Counted from the first letter of the stretch, positions 1 through 6,138 are shown. The stretch is 7,745 nucleotides of DNA from GBS-DC sp964451985 (GCA_964451985.1 CAYVKB010000090.1:1-7745); one strand, 5' to 3'. Notes: generated by a model not told the origin, from the letters alone. Numbers and translations: made by a program.

Positions 1-1690
1 AGCCGCCACCTCCTGCGCCGCCGCCACCGCCGCCCATGCCGCGACCCGGCGGTCCGAACGCACGACCAAACGGCGAGCTGGGACTCTCCTCCTGACGGTT
101 GAAGATGCGTCCCGTCACGACGATTTCGCCTGGTTGCAAGCCGTCGGTGATTTCCGTTTTGGTGTTGCCCTGTATGCCGACCTTCACCTCGCGGCGCTGG
201 GGCTGACCGTTTGTCATCACCTCCACGAACGCGCCCTGCGGGTTCTCGTTCACCGCTTCGTTGGGCACGGCGACCACATCATTTTTACGCGCCACCAGAA
301 ACTCGCAGGTGGCGTTCATGCCGGGCTTGAGGCGCGGGTCGGGTTTTTCGATCTCCACGCGCACTTTAATCACGGTCACGTTCTGTTCCAGCACGGCTTG
401 CGGGTCGATGCGGCTGACCTTGCCTTTGAATCGCTCGCGCCTGAAAGCATCGACACGAATGTCCACAGGCTGTCCGATGCGCACACTGCCGATGTCGGCT
501 TCGTCAACGGAGACTTCCACATACATGCGGCTCGTGTCGGCGATTTGGAGCAGTGTGTTGCCCTGCGAGAAGAGCGAGGTGCCGGGCGGTACGATGGTGC
601 CCTGCTCCACGAATCGCGCAATCACCACGCCACCGAGCGGAGCGGTGATGGTGGTGCTATCGAGTTGCACACGAGCATTGTACAGCTGAGCGTCGGCACG
701 GGCACGTTGGGCTTTGGCGGTTGCGATGTCCGCCTCGCGCAGCCGTATCTGACGCAGATTGGAGCGGGCTTGCGCTAAGGCGGCTTTCGCCTGCTCGTGT
801 TGGGCGCGGGCTTCACGCAACGCCTGCTGCACGACTTCCACCTGTGCGCGGTTTGCCTCTGCCGAGCGCAGGTTCGCCTCCGCCTCCTGCAAGCGGGCGC
901 GAGCAGTCTCCAAACGAGTCTGAATATCTTGTTCCAGCGTCTGTAGCCGTTGCTGGGCGGTGGTCTGCTGGGCGCGGGCGTTCTCCAGTTGCGCAGCGGC
1001 GTTGTCCACTTGCTGCTGCGAGACATAGCCGCGCTGCAGCAGGTTTTTCAGGCGTTCGTGGTTGCGCTGGGCAGTCTCTACCGACTGACGCGCCGCCTCG
1101 AAGTTCGCTTGTGCCTGTGCGCGCTCTTGTGGAATTGTGACCTTCTCTAGCTGTTCTAAGTTCTTGCGTGCGATCTCCAACGCGGTGCGCGCGGACTGAA
1201 GTTGTGCTTCGGTGACGGTAGGCTGCAATTTAGCGCGTTCTTCGGCTTGACGCAGGCGTGCTTCGGCGGCTTGCAGGTTCGCCTCGGCTTGCTGCACGGC
1301 GAGTTGGCTCTGCTCGCGCTGCAGGCGCAGACTCTCCTGCGCCTGTTCGATGCGGGCGTTCGCGGCTTCCAGGTCGGCTTGCGCCTGATTGAAAACCGAC
1401 AGCGTATCGGCGGGGTCAATTTTCGCCAACAGTTGTCCCGGCTTCACCTCGTCGCCCACATCCACCAGCACCTGACTCACGATGCCGCCCGCTTTGGACT
1501 TCACATCCACGATGTTATAGGTACGCAGCACGCCCGTTGCCGTGATGGAGCGCACAATATCCTCGCGGGTAACCTCGGCAGTGCGGAGTTCTACTTCGGG
1601 TTCAGCGGCTTCAGTGTTACGCCCGCGCATCCAGAGCGCAATCGCCGCGATGAGAACGACGCCCATAATTAAAACGACTCGTTTATTCAT
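1..1690 (-). CDS. HlyD/MacA-family efflux periplasmic adaptor subunit (3' end beyond window)
   Basis: Membrane fusion (adaptor) protein expected to bridge an inner-membrane transporter (MacB-type ABC or RND pump) and an outer-membrane TolC-like channel. I translated 563 codons; no stop is reached. In order: a short N-terminal membrane anchor (about residues 4-21, VVLIMGVVLIAAIALW); the first barrel strand and lipoyl half-motif (AGGIVSQVLVDVGDEVKPGQ, 67-86); a long coiled coil (about 97-345) with a helix-tip motif RGYVSQQQVDNA (220-231); the second lipoyl half (ITAPLGGVVIARFVEQGTIV, 348-367); a beta-barrel (about 388-465); a membrane-proximal domain ending DGLQPGEIVVTG (516-527); and a glycine-rich tail. 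The start is the ATG at 1690, with AGGTG six bases upstream and the anchor immediately after it. A transporter gene would be expected next, past the left edge. The tail and coil length are unusual. Family assignment is sure; the substrate is unknown. Confidence 0.93.
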   Translation of the reverse strand, partial: MNKRVVLIMGVVLIAAIALWMRGRNTEAAEPEVELRTAEVTREDIVRSITATGVLRTYNIVDVKSKAGGIVSQVLVDVGDEVKPGQLLAKIDPADTLSVFNQAQADLEAANARIEQAQESLRLQREQSQLAVQQAEANLQAAEARLRQAEERAKLQPTVTEAQLQSARTALEIARKNLEQLEKVTIPQERAQAQANFEAARQSVETAQRNHERLKNLLQRGYVSQQQVDNAAAQLENARAQQTTAQQRLQTLEQDIQTRLETARARLQEAEANLRSAEANRAQVEVVQQALREARAQHEQAKAALAQARSNLRQIRLREADIATAKAQRARADAQLYNARVQLDSTTITAPLGGVVIARFVEQGTIVPPGTSLFSQGNTLLQIADTSRMYVEVSVDEADIGSVRIGQPVDIRVDAFRRERFKGKVSRIDPQAVLEQNVTVIKVRVEIEKPDPRLKPGMNATCEFLVARKNDVVAVPNEAVNENPQGAFVEVMTNGQPQRREVKVGIQGNTKTEITDGLQPGEIVVTGRIFNRQEESPSSPFGRAFGPPGRGMGGGGGGAGGGG

Positions 1691-1742
1691 AGCTCACACC
1701 TGAAGGATACCTGTTTCGCACGCGCTCTGAATTTAGACGCGG

Positions 1743-1770
1743 GCTATAGACGGATGTTCTGTAATGAAAA
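1743..1770 (-). promoter_or_regulatory. Weak sigma70-like promoter candidate for the adaptor gene
   Basis: On the minus strand TTTTCA (1765-1770) and TATAGC (1743-1748) are 16 bases apart, each matching four of six consensus positions. It lies between the terminator hairpin and the adaptor start. The -35 element overlaps the terminator's T-run, so this could be chance. It is the only pair I could find in this 136-base gap. Confidence 0.2.
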
Positions 1771-1800
1771 CGCCGACACTGGCAGGCGCAGTATCGGCGT
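1762..1800 (-). terminator. Rho-independent terminator downstream of the small membrane protein gene
   Basis: Read on the minus strand, ACGCCGATACT (1800-1790) pairs with AGTGTCGGCGT (1780-1770). The 11-bp stem has one G·U wobble and a 9-base loop (1781-1789). TTTTCATTA follows directly. The wobble is a plain mismatch on the plus strand, which supports minus-strand function. It lies 27 bases past the stop of the 67-residue gene and 80 bases before the adaptor start, so it would separate the pseudopilin/small-protein unit from the adaptor. Confidence 0.62.
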
Positions 1801-1826
1801 GGGGCTACTTGGTGTTGCACGGTGTT

Positions 1827-2030
1827 CTAGGGACCGCTTGCGCCCGTTCCTTGCGGTGCGCCTGGTGGCGGCGCTTGGTTGCCGAATGGATTCGACTCGC
1901 TGCCAAAAGTTTTCTCGACAACTGTGTCGCCTGTTGCCTTACTGGTGCTGGAGTAGAACCATGCGCCTATCAAACCCAACACCAATACGATAGCGACCAC
2001 AACAGCCCAGGTCGGAATCTCTTTCTTCAT
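1827..2030 (-). CDS. Small single-pass membrane protein with Pro/Gly-rich tail
   Basis: A 67-residue protein of no family I recognise. It begins MKKEIPTW, then has one hydrophobic helix (about residues 8-26, AVVVAIVLVLGLIGAWFY), then a polar tail ending in a low-complexity stretch (NQAPPPGAPQGTGASGP). With two lysines before the helix and few charges after it, the positive-inside rule predicts a cytoplasmic N-terminus and an exported tail. There is no lipobox and no cysteine. The start is supported by GGAGGT (2036-2041) five to six bases upstream; the stop is TAG. It lies 52 bases downstream of a pseudopilin gene on the same strand and is probably co-transcribed with it. The Shine-Dalgarno site, composition and following terminator argue for a real gene. 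A role as pilus-assembly or envelope accessory is only a guess from position. Confidence 0.75.
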   Translation of the reverse strand: MKKEIPTWAVVVAIVLVLGLIGAWFYSSTSKATGDTVVEKTFGSESNPFGNQAPPPGAPQGTGASGP

Positions 2031-2055
2031 CGTAGACCTCCATAGAAGAAGTTAA

Positions 2056-2071
2056 GGGGGCGAACGCCCCC
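2056..2071 (-). terminator. Intercistronic GC hairpin after the pseudopilin gene (weak or partial terminator)
   Basis: A perfect palindrome, GGGGGCGAACGCCCCC on the plus strand. As minus-strand RNA it is a six-to-seven-bp all-GC stem closing on GUUC, starting 11 bases past the pseudopilin stop. The following minus-strand bases are TTAACTTCTTCT, which is pyrimidine-rich but not a true T-run. The next gene's Shine-Dalgarno site begins 15 bases on. It could be a leaky terminator or a 3'-end stabiliser that sets pseudopilin mRNA above its small neighbour. Confidence 0.4.
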
Positions 2072-2082
2072 CCCAACTCAGT

Positions 2083-3027
2083 TTACATCGTCGGTTGGCA
2101 ACGCTGGTCGATGGCGGGGTTGTCACCCGGATAGGCGACCATCGGGTTCCAGTGGACTCCTGCAGGGTTGTAGTTGACGCAGGTGAAGTTCTGCGCGCCG
2201 GAACTGACACGTTCCTGCACCATCGCGCGATGTTGCGTGGTGGACATGCGCAGGTTGGGGTCTGCCTGAGTCAGCCACGACTCGGTCGCGCGCAGGGGAT
2301 ACCACTTGCTATGTCCATCCGCGAAGGTGATATTGTGTCCTTCGTGGCGTCCGGAGATTCCGAACAGGGAGTTCACAGGACCCGAGACGTTAATCCAGTA
2401 CCCACCGCCGCCGCTGCAGGTGGTCACGCCGTCGGTCAGCACTACCATTTTCGCGGCTTCGCGAATGCGTGAGTAGTTAATATACTGCGAAGCGCACGCC
2501 GAGTCGCACGCGGGAATGCCCAACGTCCCGCAGGGGTCCCACATCGCGTTGCAGCCAGGGTCTGTACCCTCGCGGCACTGCCAGTAGGGCGCGAAGAACT
2601 TATTCATGCCAATCGGCATCGCGCGACGGTCGGTATGCTCGTTGTTGCAGGGGGGCGGATTAATCACAGGGTCTTCAGGCACAGCGACGTTCGACCAGAA
2701 GCGCATTCCACCGCGCGAAATGCTGGCGGACGGACATTCGAACACGCCCTTGTTCTTCACATAGGGGTAGATTTGGCGGCTCCAGAGGGAGTTCGCGATG
2801 CCTGCTCGTCCCCAGCACCCGCCGCTGGCAAGCTCAGGGAAATACTCGTCGTAATCGGTGGTGTACATGCTAATCGCCGTGCCCAACTGTCGCATGTTGC
2901 TGAGACATTGGGTCTTGCGTGCGCTCTCGCGCGCTCGCGCAAACACGGGGAACAGAATCGCCGCTAAGATGGCGATAATCGCAATGACTACCAGTAGCTC
3001 AATCAGTGTAAAACCATGTCGTCGCAT
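2083..3027 (-). CDS. DUF1559-type pseudopilin with type IV prepilin N-terminus
   Basis: A 314-residue prepilin-like protein. The N-terminus is a classic type III signal: MRRHG, then FTLIELLVVIAIIAILAAIL. Cleavage is expected after Gly5, with Phe6 as the mature first residue and Glu10 at +5; PilD-type processing and membrane insertion follow from that. The helix continues into FPVFARARESARKTQC and SNMRQLGTAISMYTTDYDEYFPE, the DUF1559 hallmark. Near the end lies the H-X9-DG-type motif RHEGHNITFADGH (227-239), here one residue short: H228, eight residues, D237-G238. Twelve cysteines are present (41, 71, 98, 127, 151, 159, 166, 174, 178, 204, 283, 310), five of them within 151-178, suggesting disulfides outside the membrane. 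The start is fixed by GAGGAGG (3037-3043). Such proteins occur in large paralogous sets in Armatimonadota and Planctomycetes; exact function is unknown. Confidence 0.93.
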   Translation of the reverse strand: MRRHGFTLIELLVVIAIIAILAAILFPVFARARESARKTQCLSNMRQLGTAISMYTTDYDEYFPELASGGCWGRAGIANSLWSRQIYPYVKNKGVFECPSASISRGGMRFWSNVAVPEDPVINPPPCNNEHTDRRAMPIGMNKFFAPYWQCREGTDPGCNAMWDPCGTLGIPACDSACASQYINYSRIREAAKMVVLTDGVTTCSGGGGYWINVSGPVNSLFGISGRHEGHNITFADGHSKWYPLRATESWLTQADPNLRMSTTQHRAMVQERVSSGAQNFTCVNYNPAGVHWNPMVAYPGDNPAIDQRCQPTM

Positions 3028-3064
3028 CGTCAGCTGCCTCCTCGCCTATTAAATACACCTGCGC

Positions 3065-3110
3065 GTGCAGAAATCCTGCACACTATGTGGCTCAAGCATC
3101 TCTCTCAAGC
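3065..3110 (-). promoter_or_regulatory. Dyad and direct repeat upstream of the pseudopilin gene (possible operator region)
   Basis: The 133-base gap between pgk and the pseudopilin gene must hold the pseudopilin promoter. It contains a 6-bp inverted repeat, GTGCAG-AAATC-CTGCAC (3065-3081), and CTCAAGC twice with a 13-base period (3091-3097 and 3104-3110). On the minus strand TTGAGA (3103-3108) and CATAGT (3082-3087) could be -35 and -10 elements, but the 15-base spacer is short. Regulation by these sites is inference only. Confidence 0.25.
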
Positions 3111-3142
3111 GTGATTGTTAGGTACGACGGTCTCGCTGCATT

Positions 3143-3170
3143 CGGACAGGAATGTCCGTGCTACGATTGG
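3143..3170. repeat. Perfect hairpin abutting the pgk stop codon, followed by CTACG
   Basis: CGGACA (3143-3148) and TGTCCG (3153-3158) form a perfect 6-bp stem around GGAA. Then come TG and CTACGATTGG, in which CTA (3161-3163) is the pgk stop read backwards. There is no T-run on either strand, so it is not a canonical terminator, though it may protect the pgk 3' end. The layout of hairpin, short linker and (C/T)TACG also occurs at 7673-7745, with a different stem sequence. Confidence 0.45.
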
Positions 3171-4336
3171 TCGAGCAGGGCGGTGACGCCGGGCAGCTCG
3201 CGCCCTTCCAGAAACTCCAGAGACGCGCCGCCGCCGGTGGAGATGTGAGTCATCTTATCGGCGAAGCCGAGTCGCTCCGCCGCTGCGGCTGTGTCGCCCC
3301 CGCCCAATATAGAGACTGCGCCCGATTCCGCAAGGGCTTGCAGCACGGCGCGTGTGCCCTGTTCAAAAGGCGGGGTCTCGAACGCGCCCAGCGGTCCATT
3401 CCACACCACCGTGCGGGCGGTTTTTACGGCTTCACTGAACGACTGCGCCGTCTCTGAACCTATGTCCAGCCCCATCTGGTCTGCGGGAATCTGGCTTACG
3501 GGCACGGTTTGCGTGGGGGCGTTCGGCTCTAAGGCAGGCGCAACGACTACATCAGTGGGCAGCAGGAGCTTATCGCCCGCCTGTTGTAGCATTTGTGCAG
3601 CAAAGTCCAGACTGTCGGCGTCCAGCAGCGATTTGCCGATTTCGTTGCCCTGCGCCTTCAGGAAAGTGAACGCCATGCCGCCGCCAATCAGCAGTTTGTC
3701 TACCTTTGGCAGCAGGTTCTGAATGACGCCGATTTTGTCATGCACCTTCGCACCGCCCAAAATCGCCACAAATGGGCGTTCCGGATTGCCCAGCGCCTGC
3801 CCCAAGTAGCGCAGTTCCTTCTCCATCAGCAGCCCGGCGACGGCTGGCAGGTAGTGCGCCACGCCCTCGGTGGAAGCGTGCGCTCGGTGCGCGGAGCCGA
3901 AGGCATCGTTCACATAAATCTCGCCCAGTTTCGCCAACGCGCGGGCAAAGTGTGGGTCGTTCGCCTCCTCCTGTGGGTAAAAGCGCACATTCTCCAGCAG
4001 CGCAACCGAGTTGGGAGGCAAACTCTGCACGCCTTGCTCCACTGTCTCGCCGATGCAGTCGTCAAAAAACTGTACCTCGCGTCCCAACAGCTCGCTCAGG
4101 CGCGTTGCCACAGGGCGCAGGCTAAACTCCGGATTGCGCTGCCCCTTCGGACGCCCAAAGTGCGACATCAGTATCACCGTCGCCCCGCGCTCCAGCAGGT
4201 ACTGAATCGTGGGCAGCGACTCGCGAATGCGCCTATCATCGGTAATCACGCCGTCCTGCATCGGCACGTTGAAATCTACGCGCACCAATACGCGCTTGCC
4301 CTGCACCTCGATATCGCGAACGGTTTTTTTGTTCAT
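3161..4336 (-). CDS. pgk: Phosphoglycerate kinase
   Basis: Cytoplasmic glycolytic enzyme: 1,3-bisphosphoglycerate + ADP gives 3-phosphoglycerate + ATP, reversible in gluconeogenesis. The 391-residue length is normal for bacterial PGK. The N-domain substrate site is intact: RVDFNVP (19-25), R38, SHFGRP (59-63 region), ENVRF with R118, and NDAFGSAHRAHAS (143-155, R151). The C-domain nucleotide site has GGAKVHDKI (194-202), WNGPLGAFE (312-320), GGGDTA (345-350) and STGGGASLEFLEG (366-378). His199 replaces the usual serine in GGAKVSDK; all key lysines and arginines are kept. The ATG at 4336 lies two bases past the DinB-like gene's stop, with only a purine-rich AAGGGGAAG as ribosome site, so translation may be coupled. 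No gap or tpi gene is adjacent, which is unusual. It ends in a TAG next to a hairpin. Confidence 0.98.
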   Translation of the reverse strand: MNKKTVRDIEVQGKRVLVRVDFNVPMQDGVITDDRRIRESLPTIQYLLERGATVILMSHFGRPKGQRNPEFSLRPVATRLSELLGREVQFFDDCIGETVEQGVQSLPPNSVALLENVRFYPQEEANDPHFARALAKLGEIYVNDAFGSAHRAHASTEGVAHYLPAVAGLLMEKELRYLGQALGNPERPFVAILGGAKVHDKIGVIQNLLPKVDKLLIGGGMAFTFLKAQGNEIGKSLLDADSLDFAAQMLQQAGDKLLLPTDVVVAPALEPNAPTQTVPVSQIPADQMGLDIGSETAQSFSEAVKTARTVVWNGPLGAFETPPFEQGTRAVLQALAESGAVSILGGGDTAAAAERLGFADKMTHISTGGGASLEFLEGRELPGVTALLDQS

Positions 4337-4338
4337 CG

Positions 4339-4836
4339 TTACTTCCCCTTCTGAGCTGCGTACAGCCCGCGTATATAAATAATTTGCCCTGCGTGATACA
4401 CATCGTGCTCGGCGAGCATCAGGAACAGCTCGCCTGTGGTCATGCGCCCACCGCCGTAGTAGGGTCGCTCCACTTCCAAGTCGTCGTCGGTCAGGGGGGC
4501 AAGTGCGTCCAGGGTAGTTTCATAGCCTTCTTGCGCGATTTGCAACGCAGCGGCGAGGCTGCCGCCCATCGCGCGAAACCGATGCTCCATCGCGACCCAG
4601 TCCACACCGCCTTCACCGAACGCTGTGGAGATTTGCACTAACTTATCCGCGCCCAAGTGAAAAATAATCTTCAAAATCGTGCCATCCGCCCAGCGATAGC
4701 CCTTGTAACCGGTGGGAGGCGTCCACAGGGCTTCCTCGTCGGTCAGGTCGCACACCGCAGCTTTGAAACTGTGCCACGGACTGCCCTCGTAGTTGCGCAC
4801 GATTAGCTCCTTCAGCAAGTTCACTCGCGTCTTCAT
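4339..4836 (-). CDS. DinB-superfamily (DinB_2-like) protein, possible metal-dependent thiol transferase or hydrolase
   Basis: A 165-residue four-helix-bundle protein of the DinB/YfiT superfamily. The typical opening is visible: helix, then SFKAAVCDLTDEEALWTPP (23-41). The metal triad is probably H60 (IIFHLGADK) with H144 and H148 in EHDVYHAGQI, the HxxxHxGQ signature. Relatives include bacillithiol- and mycothiol-dependent transferases and many uncharacterised members, so the substrate cannot be named. Despite the family name it is unrelated to DNA polymerase IV. The frame is open up to 4977, but I place the start at the ATG at 4836: GGAG lies seven bases upstream, the family alignment begins there, and the longer version would overlap the upstream gene and add a low-complexity leader. 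The gap to the upstream stop is 14 bases, and to pgk 2 bases; a shared transcript is likely. Confidence 0.88.
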   Translation of the reverse strand: MKTRVNLLKELIVRNYEGSPWHSFKAAVCDLTDEEALWTPPTGYKGYRWADGTILKIIFHLGADKLVQISTAFGEGGVDWVAMEHRFRAMGGSLAAALQIAQEGYETTLDALAPLTDDDLEVERPYYGGGRMTTGELFLMLAEHDVYHAGQIIYIRGLYAAQKGK

Positions 4837-4850
4837 CGGCTGCTCCGCTT

Positions 4851-5750
4851 TCAAATTGTACCCTGTGGGGCGAAGGGCGTCGCGCCTGCGTTCAGCAATT
4901 GCTGGTTGCCCGATAGTTCGCTCGTAAGCGGCGTCAGTGCGTACACTTTGCGCCCGTGCTGTAGCAGTTGCTGGCACAGTTGCACGATGTAGCCGTCGGG
5001 GCGCGCTTCAACTACAATCACCGCGCTCGCCAAGTAGCCAACCAGCGCGTCGCGATACTTACTGTTGGATGCGACCCAGCCGTCGCGTGGGCGGAACGGG
5101 CTAATCGCCAGCGCACGCTGCGGATTGAACTCTGCTTGCCAGATGCGGGCTTGTTTCAGCGGCTCTTTGCGTAAGTCCTCACCGAACGCGCTCAGCAAGC
5201 CCCTGTCCAGCGTCAGCACGTAGGGCGCGCCTTGCCGCACCGCGCACAGCAACGCGCGCTGATAGGCAGGCTGCGTCGCGCTCACAATCGGCGTGAAGCC
5301 CTGCACCATCAGGCTCTCGGCAATCTGCTCCAGCGCGCTCAGCCCAAGTGCTGACACGGTATGCGATGCCAGCAGCGCAAAGCACGGCTCTTGCAGCAGC
5401 GCGTGGTCGCCGTAGGAGAACAGTACGGCGGGCGGTTCTGGCATATCGTCCAGTGTGTGCGGATAGGCGGCGTCCTGAAAGCTCAACCAGCGCGCCCCAC
5501 AGCGCGTCAGGTGCGCCTCCAATCGTTGCGTCTCTTCCAGTCGCCGCGGTAGGTTCTCGCAGATGGCGCTTACAGCGCGTGGGGGCAGCTGGTACTCGCT
5601 GCGAAGCGTCTCAGGGGGCAGTTGCAGCACCTCGTTAGGCGGCTCGCGGCGCACCTGCTGACGCTCCAACACATAGCGCAAGGTCTTACGCCCCACATCA
5701 GGCAACAGCGTCAGGAACAGCAGCCACTGGCGGTCGGTCAGGGCGTTCAT
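4851..5750 (-). CDS. Divergent DprA/Smf-like DNA-processing protein, motifs degenerate
   Basis: A 299-residue protein with the DprA layout. The N-terminal helical segment WLLFLTLLPDVGRKTL (9-24) resembles the DprA helix-hairpin-helix region. AYPHTLDDMPEPPAVLFSYGD (95-115) matches the DprA entry motif (YP..L..i.DPP..L...G). The Rossmann core ends with AVIVVEA (242-248), GRKVYALTP (266-274) and NQQLLNAGATPF (282-293). Key motifs have decayed: the usual GSR is ASH (128-130), and SGLAxGID is SATQPAY (157-163). The C-terminal winged-helix domain is absent. Genuine DprA loads RecA on incoming single-stranded DNA in transformation; whether this copy binds DNA is doubtful. The ATG at 5750 overlaps the DUF433 gene's TGA as ATGA, fixing the start; the open frame to 5957 is leader only. 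It could be a repurposed paralogue, with true dprA elsewhere. Confidence 0.78.
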   Translation of the reverse strand: MNALTDRQWLLFLTLLPDVGRKTLRYVLERQQVRREPPNEVLQLPPETLRSEYQLPPRAVSAICENLPRRLEETQRLEAHLTRCGARWLSFQDAAYPHTLDDMPEPPAVLFSYGDHALLQEPCFALLASHTVSALGLSALEQIAESLMVQGFTPIVSATQPAYQRALLCAVRQGAPYVLTLDRGLLSAFGEDLRKEPLKQARIWQAEFNPQRALAISPFRPRDGWVASNSKYRDALVGYLASAVIVVEARPDGYIVQLCQQLLQHGRKVYALTPLTSELSGNQQLLNAGATPFAPQGTI

Positions 5751-6100
5751 ACAGACAACGGCTCTTGATATCGTCTCAGCAGCTTTTCCTGCAAGCCTCC
5801 GCTTGGATACAACGCCTCCCACTTTTTGCGATTTTCTAGGGCGATGCGCTCCAGCTCTTCCAGATAGGTGTCGAAAACGGCGCGATGACGCAGGTAGTAG
5901 GCAATCAGCGGGTACACATCTTTCAGCTTCAGCACAGGAAAGTTCTGTACGATGCACTCTGGACGGCTGCCCTGCAGGAAGTTGATCAGCACAGTGTCTA
6001 AGGTGACGCGCGTGCCCCCCACTCGAATTGCGCCGTACTCGTCCACATGCAGCGGCGACTCAGGCGCGTGCAAACGCTCCAGCAGCTGCTTGGCATCCAT
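5747..6100 (-). CDS. DUF433-domain protein (VapB-like antitoxin type)
   Basis: A 117-residue protein with a clear DUF433 domain: residues 16-70 read SPLHVDEYGAIRVGGTRVTL, then a helix-turn-helix-like stretch with GSRPECIVQNFPVLKLKDVYPLIAYYL, matching the family pattern of GTR(I/V), G.s.eeI...yP.L...dv..a..YY. DUF433 proteins are commonly antitoxins or DNA-binding partners of PIN-like DUF5615 toxins. The charged C-terminal extension (72-117, FDTYLEELERIALENRKKW and on) would be the partner-binding part. The neighbour is a DprA-like gene joined by an ATGA overlap, not a DUF5615 toxin. I choose the ATG at 6100, where DUF433-like sequence soon begins. An in-frame ATG at 6148 would add 16 residues and run into the divergent DUF503 gene. 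No strong Shine-Dalgarno site precedes 6100. It is the first gene of the probable four-gene run to pgk. Confidence 0.85.
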   Translation of the reverse strand: MDAKQLLERLHAPESPLHVDEYGAIRVGGTRVTLDTVLINFLQGSRPECIVQNFPVLKLKDVYPLIAYYLRHRAVFDTYLEELERIALENRKKWEALYPSGGLQEKLLRRYQEPLSV

Positions 6101-6122
6101 AGCCCGAAGTGTACCCCCAGCA

Positions 6123-6130
6123 GGTATACT
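6123..6130. promoter_or_regulatory. Shared palindromic -10 candidate in the divergent intergenic region
   Basis: Only 38 bases separate the divergent starts at 6100 and 6139. The palindrome GTATAC (6124-6129) gives TATACT (6125-6130) as a plus-strand -10 and TATACC (6128-6123) as a minus-strand -10. Plus-strand initiation about seven bases on would fall at 6137-6139, making the DUF503 mRNA essentially leaderless; this fits the lack of a Shine-Dalgarno site there. I see no good -35 on either side, so confidence is low. Confidence 0.35.
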
Positions 6131-6138
6131 TCTTTCAA

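Noticed and set aside
134..778. 214-residue open frame on the plus strand
   Set aside because: Antisense to the adaptor gene, which translates cleanly with lipoyl and barrel motifs across the same stretch.
3593..4354. 253-residue open frame on the plus strand
   Set aside because: It is antisense to pgk, which has every catalytic motif; the frame is a shadow of GC-rich codons.
4837..4977. N-terminal extension of the DinB-like protein
   Set aside because: Would overlap the DprA-like gene and add 47 low-complexity residues; the GGAG site and family alignment favour 4836.
6109..6138. GTG start for the DUF503 gene
   Set aside because: Adds MYPQQVYFFQ, which does not fit the family; no better ribosome site. 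The ATG at 6139 gives the usual length.
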